NCBI RefSeq assembly: GCF_000754095.2
Contig: NZ_JQSG02000001.1
Location: 419,140 to 483,139 of the forward strand
Source: Acidihalobacter prosperus
GTDB lineage: Bacteria > Pseudomonadota > Gammaproteobacteria > DSM-5130 > Acidihalobacteraceae
Reading direction: 5' to 3'
Length of the DNA stretch: 64,000 bases
Positions within the stretch are counted from its first letter, which is position 1; each line of letters begins with the position of its first letter. This document shows, in pieces, positions 1-7,341 of the stretch. The notes beneath the pieces are model-generated. The model was not told where the DNA came from and did no database searches. It was given only the letters and a program-made list of their open reading frames with translations. Position numbers and translations under genes: made by a program.

Positions 1-2494
1 CCGGGAAGGTGTTCCAGCCAAGGGTATTAGAATAACGGAAGTCGGTTTTCATCTTCCCGCAGACAGTGCCAATCCAGATTAGATGCAGACGAGAAGCAAT
101 GAGTGCCATGTTCCATAAAGGAGCATCGTAAAGAGCAAAGGCAAGGTTGCTGACAACGGATCTGTTATCAAGCAACCCAACAGGTAGGTATTCGCGGCCT
201 TCTGAGGAAACACCAGGCAGAATTAAAGTGTGATGTGTTGCATGATTCATCTCGCGAAATTGATGGGCCCGCTTAGCCATATCTCTTGTGCCTGAATCTT
301 TACTCGCTTCCCTCATGCTCTTTACGCTATCAATTCGCTCCCGTATGGCTCTTATTCCCATCGCCCTAGGTAAAGCCTCATCAGTAATCCAAAGGCAGTA
401 ACGAACCAATCCACGGATGAATTCAGCCGAGCCATAGATCCGGCGTAGAAATTGATCCGATTCAGGGGGAGACAAGCTCAGCAACGGAATTTCTTCCGCA
501 GAGAGTAAAAGATTCCCACCATCAACCGGCATGTTTCCAAAGGACATTTCAGTTAGTCCTGATACGCTACTCCGTTGTCCGTGAACTACGATGTTTTCGC
601 CGATAGTTAGATAAGGAGTGATGTTTGCTGCTTCTCGAACTATAAGTTCTCCATCTGCGGATGAGTCATACAGACGTCTTTTCTTTGAAGTTTCAGTCGA
701 TAGACCAACTATTGCTACTGTGACACCGGCATTCTTACTAGCAAGATTTGCCCATTTGAATGATGTGTGAGCAAAACGTATGAATGAACCCACCTCAAAT
801 ATTTTTGGCCACAACAACGGTACAATTCTTCCCTGACAAACTGAGTTGGTACTAACAAAAGCTGATTCTGCTTTTGTTACCGCAGAAAAGGCCGCTGCTT
901 TCATGAACCAACCGCCAACATAATCTATTTGCTTGGATGAAATTCCATAGGGATTAAATACGGATTCGAGGTCGGCTTTTTGATCTTTTGTCTGCGTCTG
1001 ACTCCCTTTATATGGCGGATTTCCGCAAATATAAATTTCTCCTCCTTCGTTATCGAAGTTGATTTCAGTTTGCTTAACAGGTGCTCCAAACAAGTCGTCA
1101 GTCACAAGTTTGACACCCGTGCGGTGAACGTCCATAAGACTCAACCAATCCAAGCGCAGAGCATTGTCGCAGATGATCCAGTTCTGGGAGTTTAGCGGCA
1201 GAACCTCCGCCAGAGCATCCTGCTGGCCTCGATAGAGCACATCGCATTGGAACTCAGCAATTATCAGTGCCAGACGCGCTATTTCAGCAGGAAAGTCGCG
1301 CAGTTCGATGCCTCGGAAATTAGTTAGCGGAATGTCACTTCCCAGGTGGGCCTCGTCCCGGCGGCGGTTTATTTCGGCCTCGATCGCACGCATCTGCTTG
1401 TAGGCGATCACTAGAAAATTGCCCGAACCACATGCAGGGTCGAAAACGCGAATGCGCGCCATGCGTTTGCGCAAATTGAGCAGCTTGGCCTTGTTGTCGC
1501 CAGCCGCTTCCAGTTGCTCGCGTAAGTCATCGAGGAAGAGAGGGTTCAACACCTTCAATATGTTTGGCACGCTGGTGTAGTGCATGCCCAGAGCACCGCG
1601 TTCTTCATCGTCGGCCACGGCCTGGATCATGCTGCCGAAGATATCCGGGTTGATCTCCTTCCAGTTCAGATTTCCAGCATGCAGCAGATACGTGCGCGCC
1701 ATGCGCGTGAAGCGCGGAACCTCCGTGCTGCCCGAAAACAGGCCGCCGTTCACATAAGGAAACTGATCGGCCCAACTCGGTAACCGGGGTCGGGTGTCGG
1801 TACGCTCTTCGATCTTGACGTTCATGGCGCGGAAGATTTCGGATAGCACCTGATGGGTATTAGAGCCGTCGCGTTCGCCCATTTGCTCAACGGTGCGGGT
1901 GAACAGTCCTTCGCCGTTGAATATGTCAGTGTCTTCGGCAAAGAAGCAAAACACCAGACGCGCCATGAAATGGTTCATGTCGTGGCGACGCTCTTCTGTC
2001 GCCCAATCAGGGTTTTCTCGTAGTAACTCGACATAGAGCTTGTTCAAGCGACCAGTCGCGCGAACGTCAATAGGGTTGTCTTTGATCTCCTTAATGGTGG
2101 AGATGCCCGCCAAGGCCAGGAAGAAACCGAAGTGGTCAGGAAAGTCTGCATAGTCGCAGGCGATAGTTTCCCCGCTTGCCATTTCTTCGGCTTCAAGTGT
2201 TTGCCCGTCAGTCGCTAGAATGAACTTCGCCTTGGCTTTGGTGGTGGCCGCGCTGCCGTGCAATGCTTTAAGGGTATCGCCCACATTGCCGGGCTCACAC
2301 ACGGCAATATGTATGTTGTTGCGTTGGAGCACGGCTCCGGGCACATCAGACGCGTTGTTGTTGCCCGTGCGCAGGCGTTTGAGCGTCGTTTCCTTGTTGC
2401 CGAAGGCAGCCAGGAAGGCGAATGGGAATTCAGCCGCGTCGAAGGTTTGAAGGGCCAGTTCCGATAATGCTGATTCGATTTCTACTGCGTTCAT
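1..2494 (-). CDS. MmeI-type DNA methyltransferase, 3' end beyond window
   Basis: Reads leftwards from an ATG at 2494 and is still open at base 1, so about 831 codons are visible and the C-terminus is missing. Translation by hand gives an adenine-methyltransferase core: the AdoMet-binding motif FDPACGSGNFL near residues 350-361 and the catalytic CGNPPYKGS (NPPY class) near residue 490. The N-terminal part (FCFFAEDTDIF, GALGMHYTS) matches the helical region of the MmeI-like class I family, whose members combine methylation and target recognition, often with restriction. I do not see the D-x9-ExK nuclease motif of MmeI in the first 110 residues; the comparable stretch reads ATDGQTLEAEE. It may therefore be methylation-only, or act in a phage-defence role with a different nuclease. 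Codon use and GC resemble the island rather than the core genes. Confidence 0.85.
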   Translation of the reverse strand, partial: MNAVEIESALSELALQTFDAAEFPFAFLAAFGNKETTLKRLRTGNNNASDVPGAVLQRNNIHIAVCEPGNVGDTLKALHGSAATTKAKAKFILATDGQTLEAEEMASGETIACDYADFPDHFGFFLALAGISTIKEIKDNPIDVRATGRLNKLYVELLRENPDWATEERRHDMNHFMARLVFCFFAEDTDIFNGEGLFTRTVEQMGERDGSNTHQVLSEIFRAMNVKIEERTDTRPRLPSWADQFPYVNGGLFSGSTEVPRFTRMARTYLLHAGNLNWKEINPDIFGSMIQAVADDEERGALGMHYTSVPNILKVLNPLFLDDLREQLEAAGDNKAKLLNLRKRMARIRVFDPACGSGNFLVIAYKQMRAIEAEINRRRDEAHLGSDIPLTNFRGIELRDFPAEIARLALIIAEFQCDVLYRGQQDALAEVLPLNSQNWIICDNALRLDWLSLMDVHRTGVKLVTDDLFGAPVKQTEINFDNEGGEIYICGNPPYKGSQTQTKDQKADLESVFNPYGISSKQIDYVGGWFMKAAAFSAVTKAESAFVSTNSVCQGRIVPLLWPKIFEVGSFIRFAHTSFKWANLASKNAGVTVAIVGLSTETSKKRRLYDSSADGELIVREAANITPYLTIGENIVVHGQRSSVSGLTEMSFGNMPVDGGNLLLSAEEIPLLSLSPPESDQFLRRIYGSAEFIRGLVRYCLWITDEALPRAMGIRAIRERIDSVKSMREASKDSGTRDMAKRAHQFREMNHATHHTLILPGVSSEGREYLPVGLLDNRSVVSNLAFALYDAPLWNMALIASRLHLIWIGTVCGKMKTDFRYSNTLGWNTFP

Positions 2495-2810
2495 GGGGTT
2501 ACTAGTCTTTGTGACGTTGTCAGGCAATGCGCAACGGAGCGCTAGCGACAGCTGTGGAATGCCTCCATACCATGCCGCATGGCAAGCCCGCTGAGGCTGG
2601 GCGATAGCCGAGCTACAAAGGGTACCATGCGGCCAGCGACGCGCGGGGCGATGTTCCGCGCAAGCACCGCACCTGGGAACGCACCGGCCCCAATCCGGTC
2701 GCTTCCAGGCAGGGGGGAGCCGACTGACGCTGGCGGCCCCAGACGCCAGAGGTCCGCCCACGGACCGGCAGTTAGTCGGGGGGCGCAGCCCCGGCGTCCC
2801 AAGCCGGAGG

Positions 2811-2905
2811 CGCGGGAAACCCGCCCAAGTCGAGCACCGTGAAGACCGAGGCAAAGCCGAAGCCACCTGCGTGTCCAGCGCAGGCGGTTGGGCGGGTTTC
2901 CCGCG
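2811..2905. repeat. Perfect 17-bp inverted repeat with 61-bp spacer
   Basis: The left arm CGCGGGAAACCCGCCCA (2811-2827) is the exact reverse complement of the arm at 2889-2905. The left arm carries its own short symmetry around GGGAAACCC. No T-run follows either arm, which argues against a simple terminator. Confidence 0.8.
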
Positions 2906-3105
2906 CGTTGAGCAGTGCGCGGTAGCGCATTGCGAAAGGCGAGGGACGCCCCGACGTTCAGAGCGCGGGCATCGTCCAGATGCCAGAATGTCCGGCTGGT
3001 CGTTCAGACCAGGCATAGGACATGGCGTTCTTTGAAAAAATGTGGCTGTTCGCCTTTCCCATTCGGCCCCAGGCGACGTGCCCAACGAACTGGCTTAGTC
3101 GCTAT

Positions 3106-3124
3106 ACATGGTATGCAACCATGT
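3106..3124. promoter_or_regulatory. Operator-like inverted repeat before the relaxation-like gene
   Basis: ACATGGT (3106-3112) and ACCATGT (3118-3124) are perfect 7-bp arms separated by ATGCA. The site ends 11 bases before the ATG at 3136, so a protein bound here could cover the ribosome-binding or promoter region. Autoregulation is inference. Confidence 0.4.
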
Positions 3125-3135
3125 GGGACAAGCCA

Positions 3136-3933
3136 ATGAATAAGCACGATGGGCGAGTGATTGCCCAAGAGAATGAATTGCGTGTGTTACGCGCTCTCAA
3201 CCGATTCGGTTGGCTGCGTACACGCGACCTTGCCGCTCTTCTATGGCAGCGCTGGTCACAGCAGCCACGCGAAGCACCGGACCTGAAACCCGCTCAACCG
3301 ACTGCGAGCGGGTTACGTATGTCACAAAGGACCTTGCGCCGCTTGCGTGGCAAACGCCGCGTACTGAGCGCCAGAGCCCCAGACGGCAGCACAATCTATG
3401 CGCTTTCAGAAGCCGGAGCCCGTTCATTAAACCAACTAGGGATCGCGGCAGCCACAGGTAAAGACTTGCTGCGTAGTTTCAGTACTGCTCATTTCCGTCA
3501 TCGTTGCATTGCCAACGAGATTGCTTTGGGATCCATAATCAAGGGTTTTCGTGTTTCAACGGAACGAGAGATCGCCCGTGGGTTATGGCTCGGTGGGGAA
3601 GAGGGCATTGCGGGGAAAAAACCCGATACGCTGTTGCGGGCTGACGGTAAGGTATGGTGGATTGAGGTTGAACGCAGCCGGAAGAATGCAAAGGATTATT
3701 CGCGGTTGTTAAGATGGCTTGACGTTGTTAAGCGTGACGCTAGTCAAAACGGTCCGTCTTCCTTGCTTGGGCAGGAGAATCGATGGGGTAACGTCATGTT
3801 CGTGTGCACCCTCAGTTTCGAGACGAAGCTGTGTCGTGATCTCGGAAAGCGGGGCTGGACAAAAGAGCAGATTTATAGGCACATTTCGTTCAATAATTCG
3901 CTATATAACTTCAAGGACATCATATTTAGCTAA
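3136..3933 (+). CDS. Replication-relaxation-like protein
   Basis: Protein of 265 aa. The frame is open back to 3022, but the first 38 residues are aromatic-rich and unlike the rest, so I take the ATG at 3136 (MNKHDGRVIAQENE). Residues about 10-45 (ENELRVLRALNRFGWLRT) and the following basic stretch look like a winged-helix DNA-binding region. Residues about 160-200 contain KKPDTLLRADG...WWIEVERSRK, the P-D...E-x-E pattern seen in the Replic_Relax group of plasmid and mobile-element proteins. Members are linked to replication initiation or relaxation of mobile DNA, but the biochemical role is not established. It stands alone between the structured region and an insertion sequence. The match is from motif memory only. 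Confidence 0.5.
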   Translation: MNKHDGRVIAQENELRVLRALNRFGWLRTRDLAALLWQRWSQQPREAPDLKPAQPTASGLRMSQRTLRRLRGKRRVLSARAPDGSTIYALSEAGARSLNQLGIAAATGKDLLRSFSTAHFRHRCIANEIALGSIIKGFRVSTEREIARGLWLGGEEGIAGKKPDTLLRADGKVWWIEVERSRKNAKDYSRLLRWLDVVKRDASQNGPSSLLGQENRWGNVMFVCTLSFETKLCRDLGKRGWTKEQIYRHISFNNSLYNFKDIIFS

Positions 3934-3989
3934 CAAAGGGCATGGGGGAACGGCTTGGGTCAGTGCCGCCCGTCAGACCACTTAAACAG

Positions 3990-4010
3990 TATGGCTAAAA
4001 TACAGCCATA
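3990..4010. other. Short perfect hairpin after the relaxation-like gene
   Basis: TATGGCT (3990-3996) and AGCCATA (4004-4010) pair perfectly around a 7-nt loop. It sits just upstream of a terminator and could belong to the same 3' processing or termination region. Confidence 0.4.
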
Positions 4011-4012
4011 CG

Positions 4013-4048
4013 CCCGCCGGACGCGTCACTGGCCTCGGCGGGTTTTTT
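4013..4048 (+). terminator. Rho-independent terminator
   Basis: CCCGCCG (4013-4019) pairs with CGGCGGG (4036-4042) and is followed by TTTTTT (4043-4048). It would end the transcript of the relaxation-like gene, just before the insertion sequence. Confidence 0.65.
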
Positions 4049-4060
4049 ATTTGTGGCACT

Positions 4061-4068
4061 TTATTAAA
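4061..4068. repeat. Left copy of the 8-bp target-site duplication
   Basis: TTATTAAA, identical to 5046-5053, directly outside the left inverted repeat of the insertion sequence. Confidence 0.9.
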
Positions 4069-5045
4069 CATGCCTCTGAACCATTCTCAGCAACAAAGCT
4101 CTAACTCGTTGTGAAAAATGGAGAAAGGAGCCCTGAGATGAAAGCTGAAGCGATGAACCTCGTGCAATGGCAAGCGCGGTTTGGCACGGAAGAGGCCTGC
4201 TTGGAGGCGCTGAAACAAAAGCGCTGGCCCGAGGGGTTTCAATGCCCCAAGTGCGGGCATGACCGCGGATACTGGATCGCTGGACGAAAACTCTTTCAGT
4301 GCGGGCACTGTCGCCATCAGACCTCGGTGACGGCCGGAACGATTTTTCATTCGTCCAATGTGCCCCTGGTGCAATGGTTCCTGGCCATCTATTTGATGGC
4401 GAGCGACAAGGGCGGACTGTCGGCCCTGCGGCTGTCGAAGCAGATTGGGGTCTCCTGGATCACGGCTCACCGGATGTTGCGCCGCATGCGCCGCGCCATG
4501 GGCGATCGCGACAGCTTGTATCGCTTGGAAGGGCTGGTGGAGTTGGACGATGCCTTTGTCGGTGGACGCCGGTCTGGCGGGAAGAGCGGTCGAGGGGCCG
4601 AAGGCAAGACACCGATCCTGGTTGCCGTGGAAAACCGGGGCAAGAAGGCGGGCTTTATTGCCATAGAGACGACGCCTTCGGTCTCTGCCGACCGGATTCG
4701 CGAATTCGCGCGGCGACGCTTGCGCCCCAAGCAACCTACCCGTACCGACGGCTTGATAGCGCTGCGGGTTCTCGGAGAGAGCCAGGAGCATGAGGGGCGC
4801 GTGACCAAATCGCAACAGGTGGACGAATGGTTGCCGTGGGTACACATCGCCATTGGTAACCTCAAGGCCTTTCTTTTGGGCACATTCCATGGGGTATCCG
4901 GCAAATATCTGCAGGAATATCTGAACGAATTCGTCTATCGCTTCAATCGCCGTTTCTGGGAGCCAGAACTGCCGTTGAGGCTGCTCAATGCCTGTATGGA
5001 CCATCTGCCCGTCCGACTTGTTGCTGAGAAAGATTAATAGGCATG
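4069..5045 (+). mobile_element. IS1595-family insertion sequence, complete
   Basis: A 977-bp element bounded by inverted repeats that agree at 24 of 28 positions: 4069-4096 (CATGCCTCTGAACC...) and the complement of 5018-5045 (CATGCCTATTAATC...). It is flanked by an identical 8-bp direct repeat, TTATTAAA, at 4061-4068 and 5046-5053. Eight-base target duplications are typical of the IS1595 family. The single transposase frame is intact, and its stop codon lies inside the right repeat. Perfect duplication and intact ends indicate a recent, possibly still mobile insertion, landed between the relaxation-like gene and the ColE2-type origin. Confidence 0.92.
4138..5037 (+). CDS. IS1595-family transposase
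   Basis: Transposase of 299 aa. I choose the ATG at 4138 because GAAAGGAG lies eight bases upstream; an ATG at 4111 would add nine residues. Residues about 36-62 form the zinc ribbon of this family (CPKCGHDRGY...CGHC). The DDE-type ISXO2-like domain follows: VELDDAFVGG carries the first catalytic Asp, and the C-terminal block GTFHGVSGKYLQEYLNEF..RFNRR is the family signature. The frame shows no interruption, so it should be active on its own terminal repeats. Confidence 0.93.
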   Translation: MKAEAMNLVQWQARFGTEEACLEALKQKRWPEGFQCPKCGHDRGYWIAGRKLFQCGHCRHQTSVTAGTIFHSSNVPLVQWFLAIYLMASDKGGLSALRLSKQIGVSWITAHRMLRRMRRAMGDRDSLYRLEGLVELDDAFVGGRRSGGKSGRGAEGKTPILVAVENRGKKAGFIAIETTPSVSADRIREFARRRLRPKQPTRTDGLIALRVLGESQEHEGRVTKSQQVDEWLPWVHIAIGNLKAFLLGTFHGVSGKYLQEYLNEFVYRFNRRFWEPELPLRLLNACMDHLPVRLVAEKD

Positions 5046-5053
5046 TTATTAAA
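5046..5053. repeat. Right copy of the 8-bp target-site duplication
   Basis: TTATTAAA, identical to 4061-4068, directly outside the right inverted repeat of the insertion sequence. Confidence 0.9.
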
Positions 5054-5213
5054 ATGAAATATGAGGCATTATGCCTAAATGATAGGATTATTCTACCTAA
5101 CTATTATCTCGCGAACCGGGTCTAAGGCGATGCTGGTATCGATCTGGTAGCGCCGCCAATAGTCTATCAAAAAACATTAAATTCAAAAAATTAACTTAGA
5201 ATATAATTCGCCT

Positions 5214-5263
5214 GCCGCATTTGGCGGGCAGGGCGCTGTTATCTGATATGGTTTTTGTCTCAT
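5214..5263 (-). other. Candidate ColE2-type replication origin
   Basis: Read on the minus strand, this stretch begins ATGAGAC (5263-5257) and continues to TATCAGATAACAGCGCCCT (5248-5230). From memory these closely match the minimal origin of ColE2/ColE3-type plasmids, which reads ATGAGAC...TATCAGATAACAGCGCCCT. It begins about 15 bases after the rep stop codon, the position ColE2 origins occupy. An imperfect hairpin (TGCCCGCC/GCGGCA) and an AT-rich run (5161-5212) follow in the direction of transcription. In ColE2 the Rep protein binds the origin and makes its own primer. Whether this copy fires is inference. Confidence 0.65.
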
Positions 5264-5277
5264 TAGATGATGTTCCA

Positions 5278-6141
5278 TTAAACCATTAGATCATTTTTCA
5301 TGCGGCGATAATAAGTTGCGCGACTCACCCCCATAGAAACCCATGGCTTTCCACTAAGTGTTGTTGTCGCAGGACGCCCACCACGCTTGCCTCTGGCGGA
5401 CTGAATAGCAGAAAAACGACTCTCGTTGAAGTGCTGCCAAGTCCACTTAGCGACACTTTTTGCAGTTGCTTTGACCTCATTATTAGGCAGAGGAATATCG
5501 AACACATTCAGATTTTCTGCTTGCGCGAAAACTGCGCGATGCCATTCTGACACTGTGGCCTCATTCCGCTTGTATTCTCTAACCCATTGATATGCCCAAG
5601 CCCTGAGTTCATCGAACATAGTACAGTTTCGCCCAAGGCCAAGCGTTTCGCGTTGAGCATTATGCTTGGGGAGATCCACCCACTCAGCCAACTCATTTAG
5701 ATCGTAAAGATGATGAACCCATATTGACCGCCAATTATCGTGATAGGGATTTTTAGCGATGAGCCCAGCGTAGCCTGGATCAGCGCGCAGCTTAGCCAAG
5801 AAGGCTGCTTGCAGGGCGGCAGCGTAACGAATCGGCGCATCACGTGCGGCTTCACTCGTTACGACGGGTGTTTCCAATCCATAGAACAGGTGAGCGTGAG
5901 CGTTCTGCGGATTGATGACCGTCATCGTCGGCGGGGGAAGATTGGCATGCTCCCAAGCGAAGGCGGCACCGGGATAGTCTAGATCAAAGACCAGCCAGGC
6001 GACTGATAAAGGCGCGTTTGGCTGAATGTAGCGGTGTTCCATTGCGTCAATTGCTGGGCGAATCAGTAAACCTTGGCTCAACTCATTCGAGCAATATGGT
6101 CGACGCGGAAGTCGACTTTCAAATATTGTATGGATATTCAT
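5278..6141 (-). CDS. ColE2-family replication initiator/primase Rep
   Basis: Protein of 287 aa, the normal length for ColE2-type Rep. Residues about 10-60 (LPRRPYCSNELSQG, WLVFDLDYPGAAFAWE) and 70-90 (TVINPQNAHAHLFYGL) are the Replicase-domain signatures. NPYHD near residue 146 and LGLGRNCTMFDELRAWAY near 180 belong to the primase C-terminal part. The end (GVSRATYYRRMKND) is the origin-binding helix-turn-helix region. ColE2 Rep binds its origin and synthesises the primer for DNA polymerase I. The gene is full length with no frameshift, although it sits in an integrated island. The ATG at 6141 has no Shine-Dalgarno sequence and follows a hairpin directly, consistent with the SD-less translation known for ColE2 rep. 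Confidence 0.93.
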   Translation of the reverse strand: MNIHTIFESRLPRRPYCSNELSQGLLIRPAIDAMEHRYIQPNAPLSVAWLVFDLDYPGAAFAWEHANLPPPTMTVINPQNAHAHLFYGLETPVVTSEAARDAPIRYAAALQAAFLAKLRADPGYAGLIAKNPYHDNWRSIWVHHLYDLNELAEWVDLPKHNAQRETLGLGRNCTMFDELRAWAYQWVREYKRNEATVSEWHRAVFAQAENLNVFDIPLPNNEVKATAKSVAKWTWQHFNESRFSAIQSARGKRGGRPATTTLSGKPWVSMGVSRATYYRRMKNDLMV

Positions 6142-6159
6142 CGGGGCTTTTTTGCCCCG
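6142..6159 (-). promoter_or_regulatory. rep: Hairpin abutting the rep start codon
   Basis: On the rep transcript CGGGGC (6159-6154) pairs with GCCCCG (6147-6142) around an A6 loop, and the ATG follows with no spacing. No purine-rich ribosome-binding site can fit outside the stem. In ColE2 plasmids the leader structure and a small antisense RNA govern rep translation; the same logic is likely here. Confidence 0.55.
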
Positions 6160-6167
6160 GCCGCGCG

Positions 6168-6222
6168 TTACCTCATTAGTGTCCTCTCGTATTCAGTCCC
6201 CGATATCTCCTCAATTTCGCAT
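6168..6222 (-). promoter_or_regulatory. Rep leader with two minimal open frames
   Basis: Two tiny frames with good ribosome-binding sites precede rep. The first is ATG CGA AAT TGA (6222-6211), preceded by AGGAGGA (6236-6230) at 7-nt spacing. The second is ATG AGG TAA (6176-6168), preceded by GAGAGG (6188-6183) at 6-nt spacing. Rep itself has no such site. Terminating ribosomes here could reshape the rep leader or act as a translational timer; this is inference. Confidence 0.4.
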
Positions 6223-6289
6223 GCCGGGGTCCTCCTGTTTAGTTGTTATGGGATAATGTATAGCTACTAGATTGATGATCTGAGCACAT

Positions 6290-6541
6290 TTAGTAACGGA
6301 CCTTTCCGGCCTTGTATGCTGCTGGATCTGCCATCCATTTTTTGATTTCAATGGTTGGCCACGCCGTGGTTTTTTCTGACAGCTTTACTGGTTGAGGGAA
6401 TGTGCCAGCTTTAACATGCCTCCAAAGTGTTGCTCTGGAAAATGGAAGCAAACCAATGCAGTTCTTTTGTATGTCACCAACCAACTGTTTTTCACGAAGA
6501 AATGCTGATTCTTCTAATAGTTGTTGTCGTTTATCTTTCAT
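6290..6541 (-). CDS. AlpA-family DNA-binding regulator
   Basis: Protein of 83 aa. The core LLPFSRATLWRHVKAGTFPQPVKLSEKTTAW followed by EIKKWM is the AlpA/MerR-like winged helix carried by P4-type and integrase-bearing islands. Such proteins commonly act as regulators or excision factors for the adjacent integrase. It sits between the integrase side and rep, transcribed in the same direction as both, with an N-terminal extension of about 28 residues before the helix-turn-helix. An excision role is inference from family and position. Confidence 0.85.
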   Translation of the reverse strand: MKDKRQQLLEESAFLREKQLVGDIQKNCIGLLPFSRATLWRHVKAGTFPQPVKLSEKTTAWPTIEIKKWMADPAAYKAGKVRY

Positions 6542-6642
6542 CTGTTAACCGTCATGTTTGTTTGGTTTCTTGTTCTGTTGAAAAGCATTATGTCAAAGAA
6601 CAAAAATATGCTGTCCCAACAAACATGACTGTAAAGGTGGGT

Positions 6643-7329
6643 TTAGTGGGATGAGAGGATGTTGCGTATAGTTTTCTTATTAATCCTCATTCCTACTAAC
6701 GATATAAGCTCATAAATACTGCCGGCAACATGCGTTTGCGACGATTTCCCACAATAGTGATCGAGAGTAACCTTTAAATGTAAAATCAGCGGGACCATCT
6801 CTTTTTCGCGAGCCCCCGGCTTATTACCATAATTTCGATTAGCAATGCATTCAAGCGCCTTGATCGCGCAATCCAGCGAGCGCTGCAATTCAAGAATATG
6901 CAGTTTTGGATATTCCAGGTTTTCAATTGACCCATCTAGTGAATAGAAATCATACGCATGTCGAAGCTGCGCCGGTATAGTGCGTGCCTTTGGCTCTTCA
7001 GATTGGATCTCAGAAAAAATAGCATTTAGAGTCGGCCCCAGCTCGGGTAGGTGGAGTAGGTCATCAAGAGAAGACAAAACGGATTTTGTATTAATTATGA
7101 CGCCGTCAAGTGAAATTCTCTTTCTGATCTCTGTCTGCAATTTCCTGTAATTTTCTAATTCTGAAAAATGATCTAGATATACGGCGAGGTCATGAACCAC
7201 AGCGTCATTTTCTGTCCACTCGTAGTCCTCGCTCAGATCAGTATCTAGGATTTTGTCAATTAATGACTTTATGCGGTCTGAATGTTCAGAGTTCATTAGT
7301 TTTTCACTTTGTCTAAACTGGTGGGCCAT
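6643..7329 (-). CDS. Uncharacterised island protein, 228 aa
   Basis: I do not recognise a family. The protein is acidic in its first third (DTDLSEDYEWTENDAVVHD), largely helical by composition, and has no signal peptide, membrane segment or cysteine cluster. It begins 12 bases after the integrase stop codon on the same strand, so it is probably co-transcribed with the integrase. An alternative start is ATG at 7296. Its AT-rich codon use differs from the core genes. Cargo genes in this position of tRNA-linked islands are often defence or regulatory proteins, but nothing in the sequence shows this. Confidence 0.65.
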   Translation of the reverse strand: MAHQFRQSEKLMNSEHSDRIKSLIDKILDTDLSEDYEWTENDAVVHDLAVYLDHFSELENYRKLQTEIRKRISLDGVIINTKSVLSSLDDLLHLPELGPTLNAIFSEIQSEEPKARTIPAQLRHAYDFYSLDGSIENLEYPKLHILELQRSLDCAIKALECIANRNYGNKPGAREKEMVPLILHLKVTLDHYCGKSSQTHVAGSIYELISLVGMRINKKTIRNILSSH

Positions 7330-7341
7330 ATTTGGGTCTTA

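Larger units (their letters stand above)
2495..3135. other. Gene-free GC-rich interval with dyad symmetry
   Basis: No convincing gene lies here. Short open frames on both strands have low-complexity Arg/Pro/Ala composition and no family resemblance. The stretch 2640-2960 is much more GC-rich than the genes on either side. It contains a GGGGC-GCA-GCCCC hairpin (2780-2792) and a perfect 17-bp inverted repeat (2811-2827 with 2889-2905). Structured, gene-poor DNA beside a replication-relaxation-like gene could be a transfer origin, a replication control site or a structured RNA; nothing in the sequence chooses between these. Confidence 0.6.

Noticed and set aside
2579-2842. Overlapping 86-87 codon frames on both strands in the GC-rich spacer
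   Set aside because: Both have random-looking Arg/Pro/Gly composition; the region is better explained as structured non-coding DNA.
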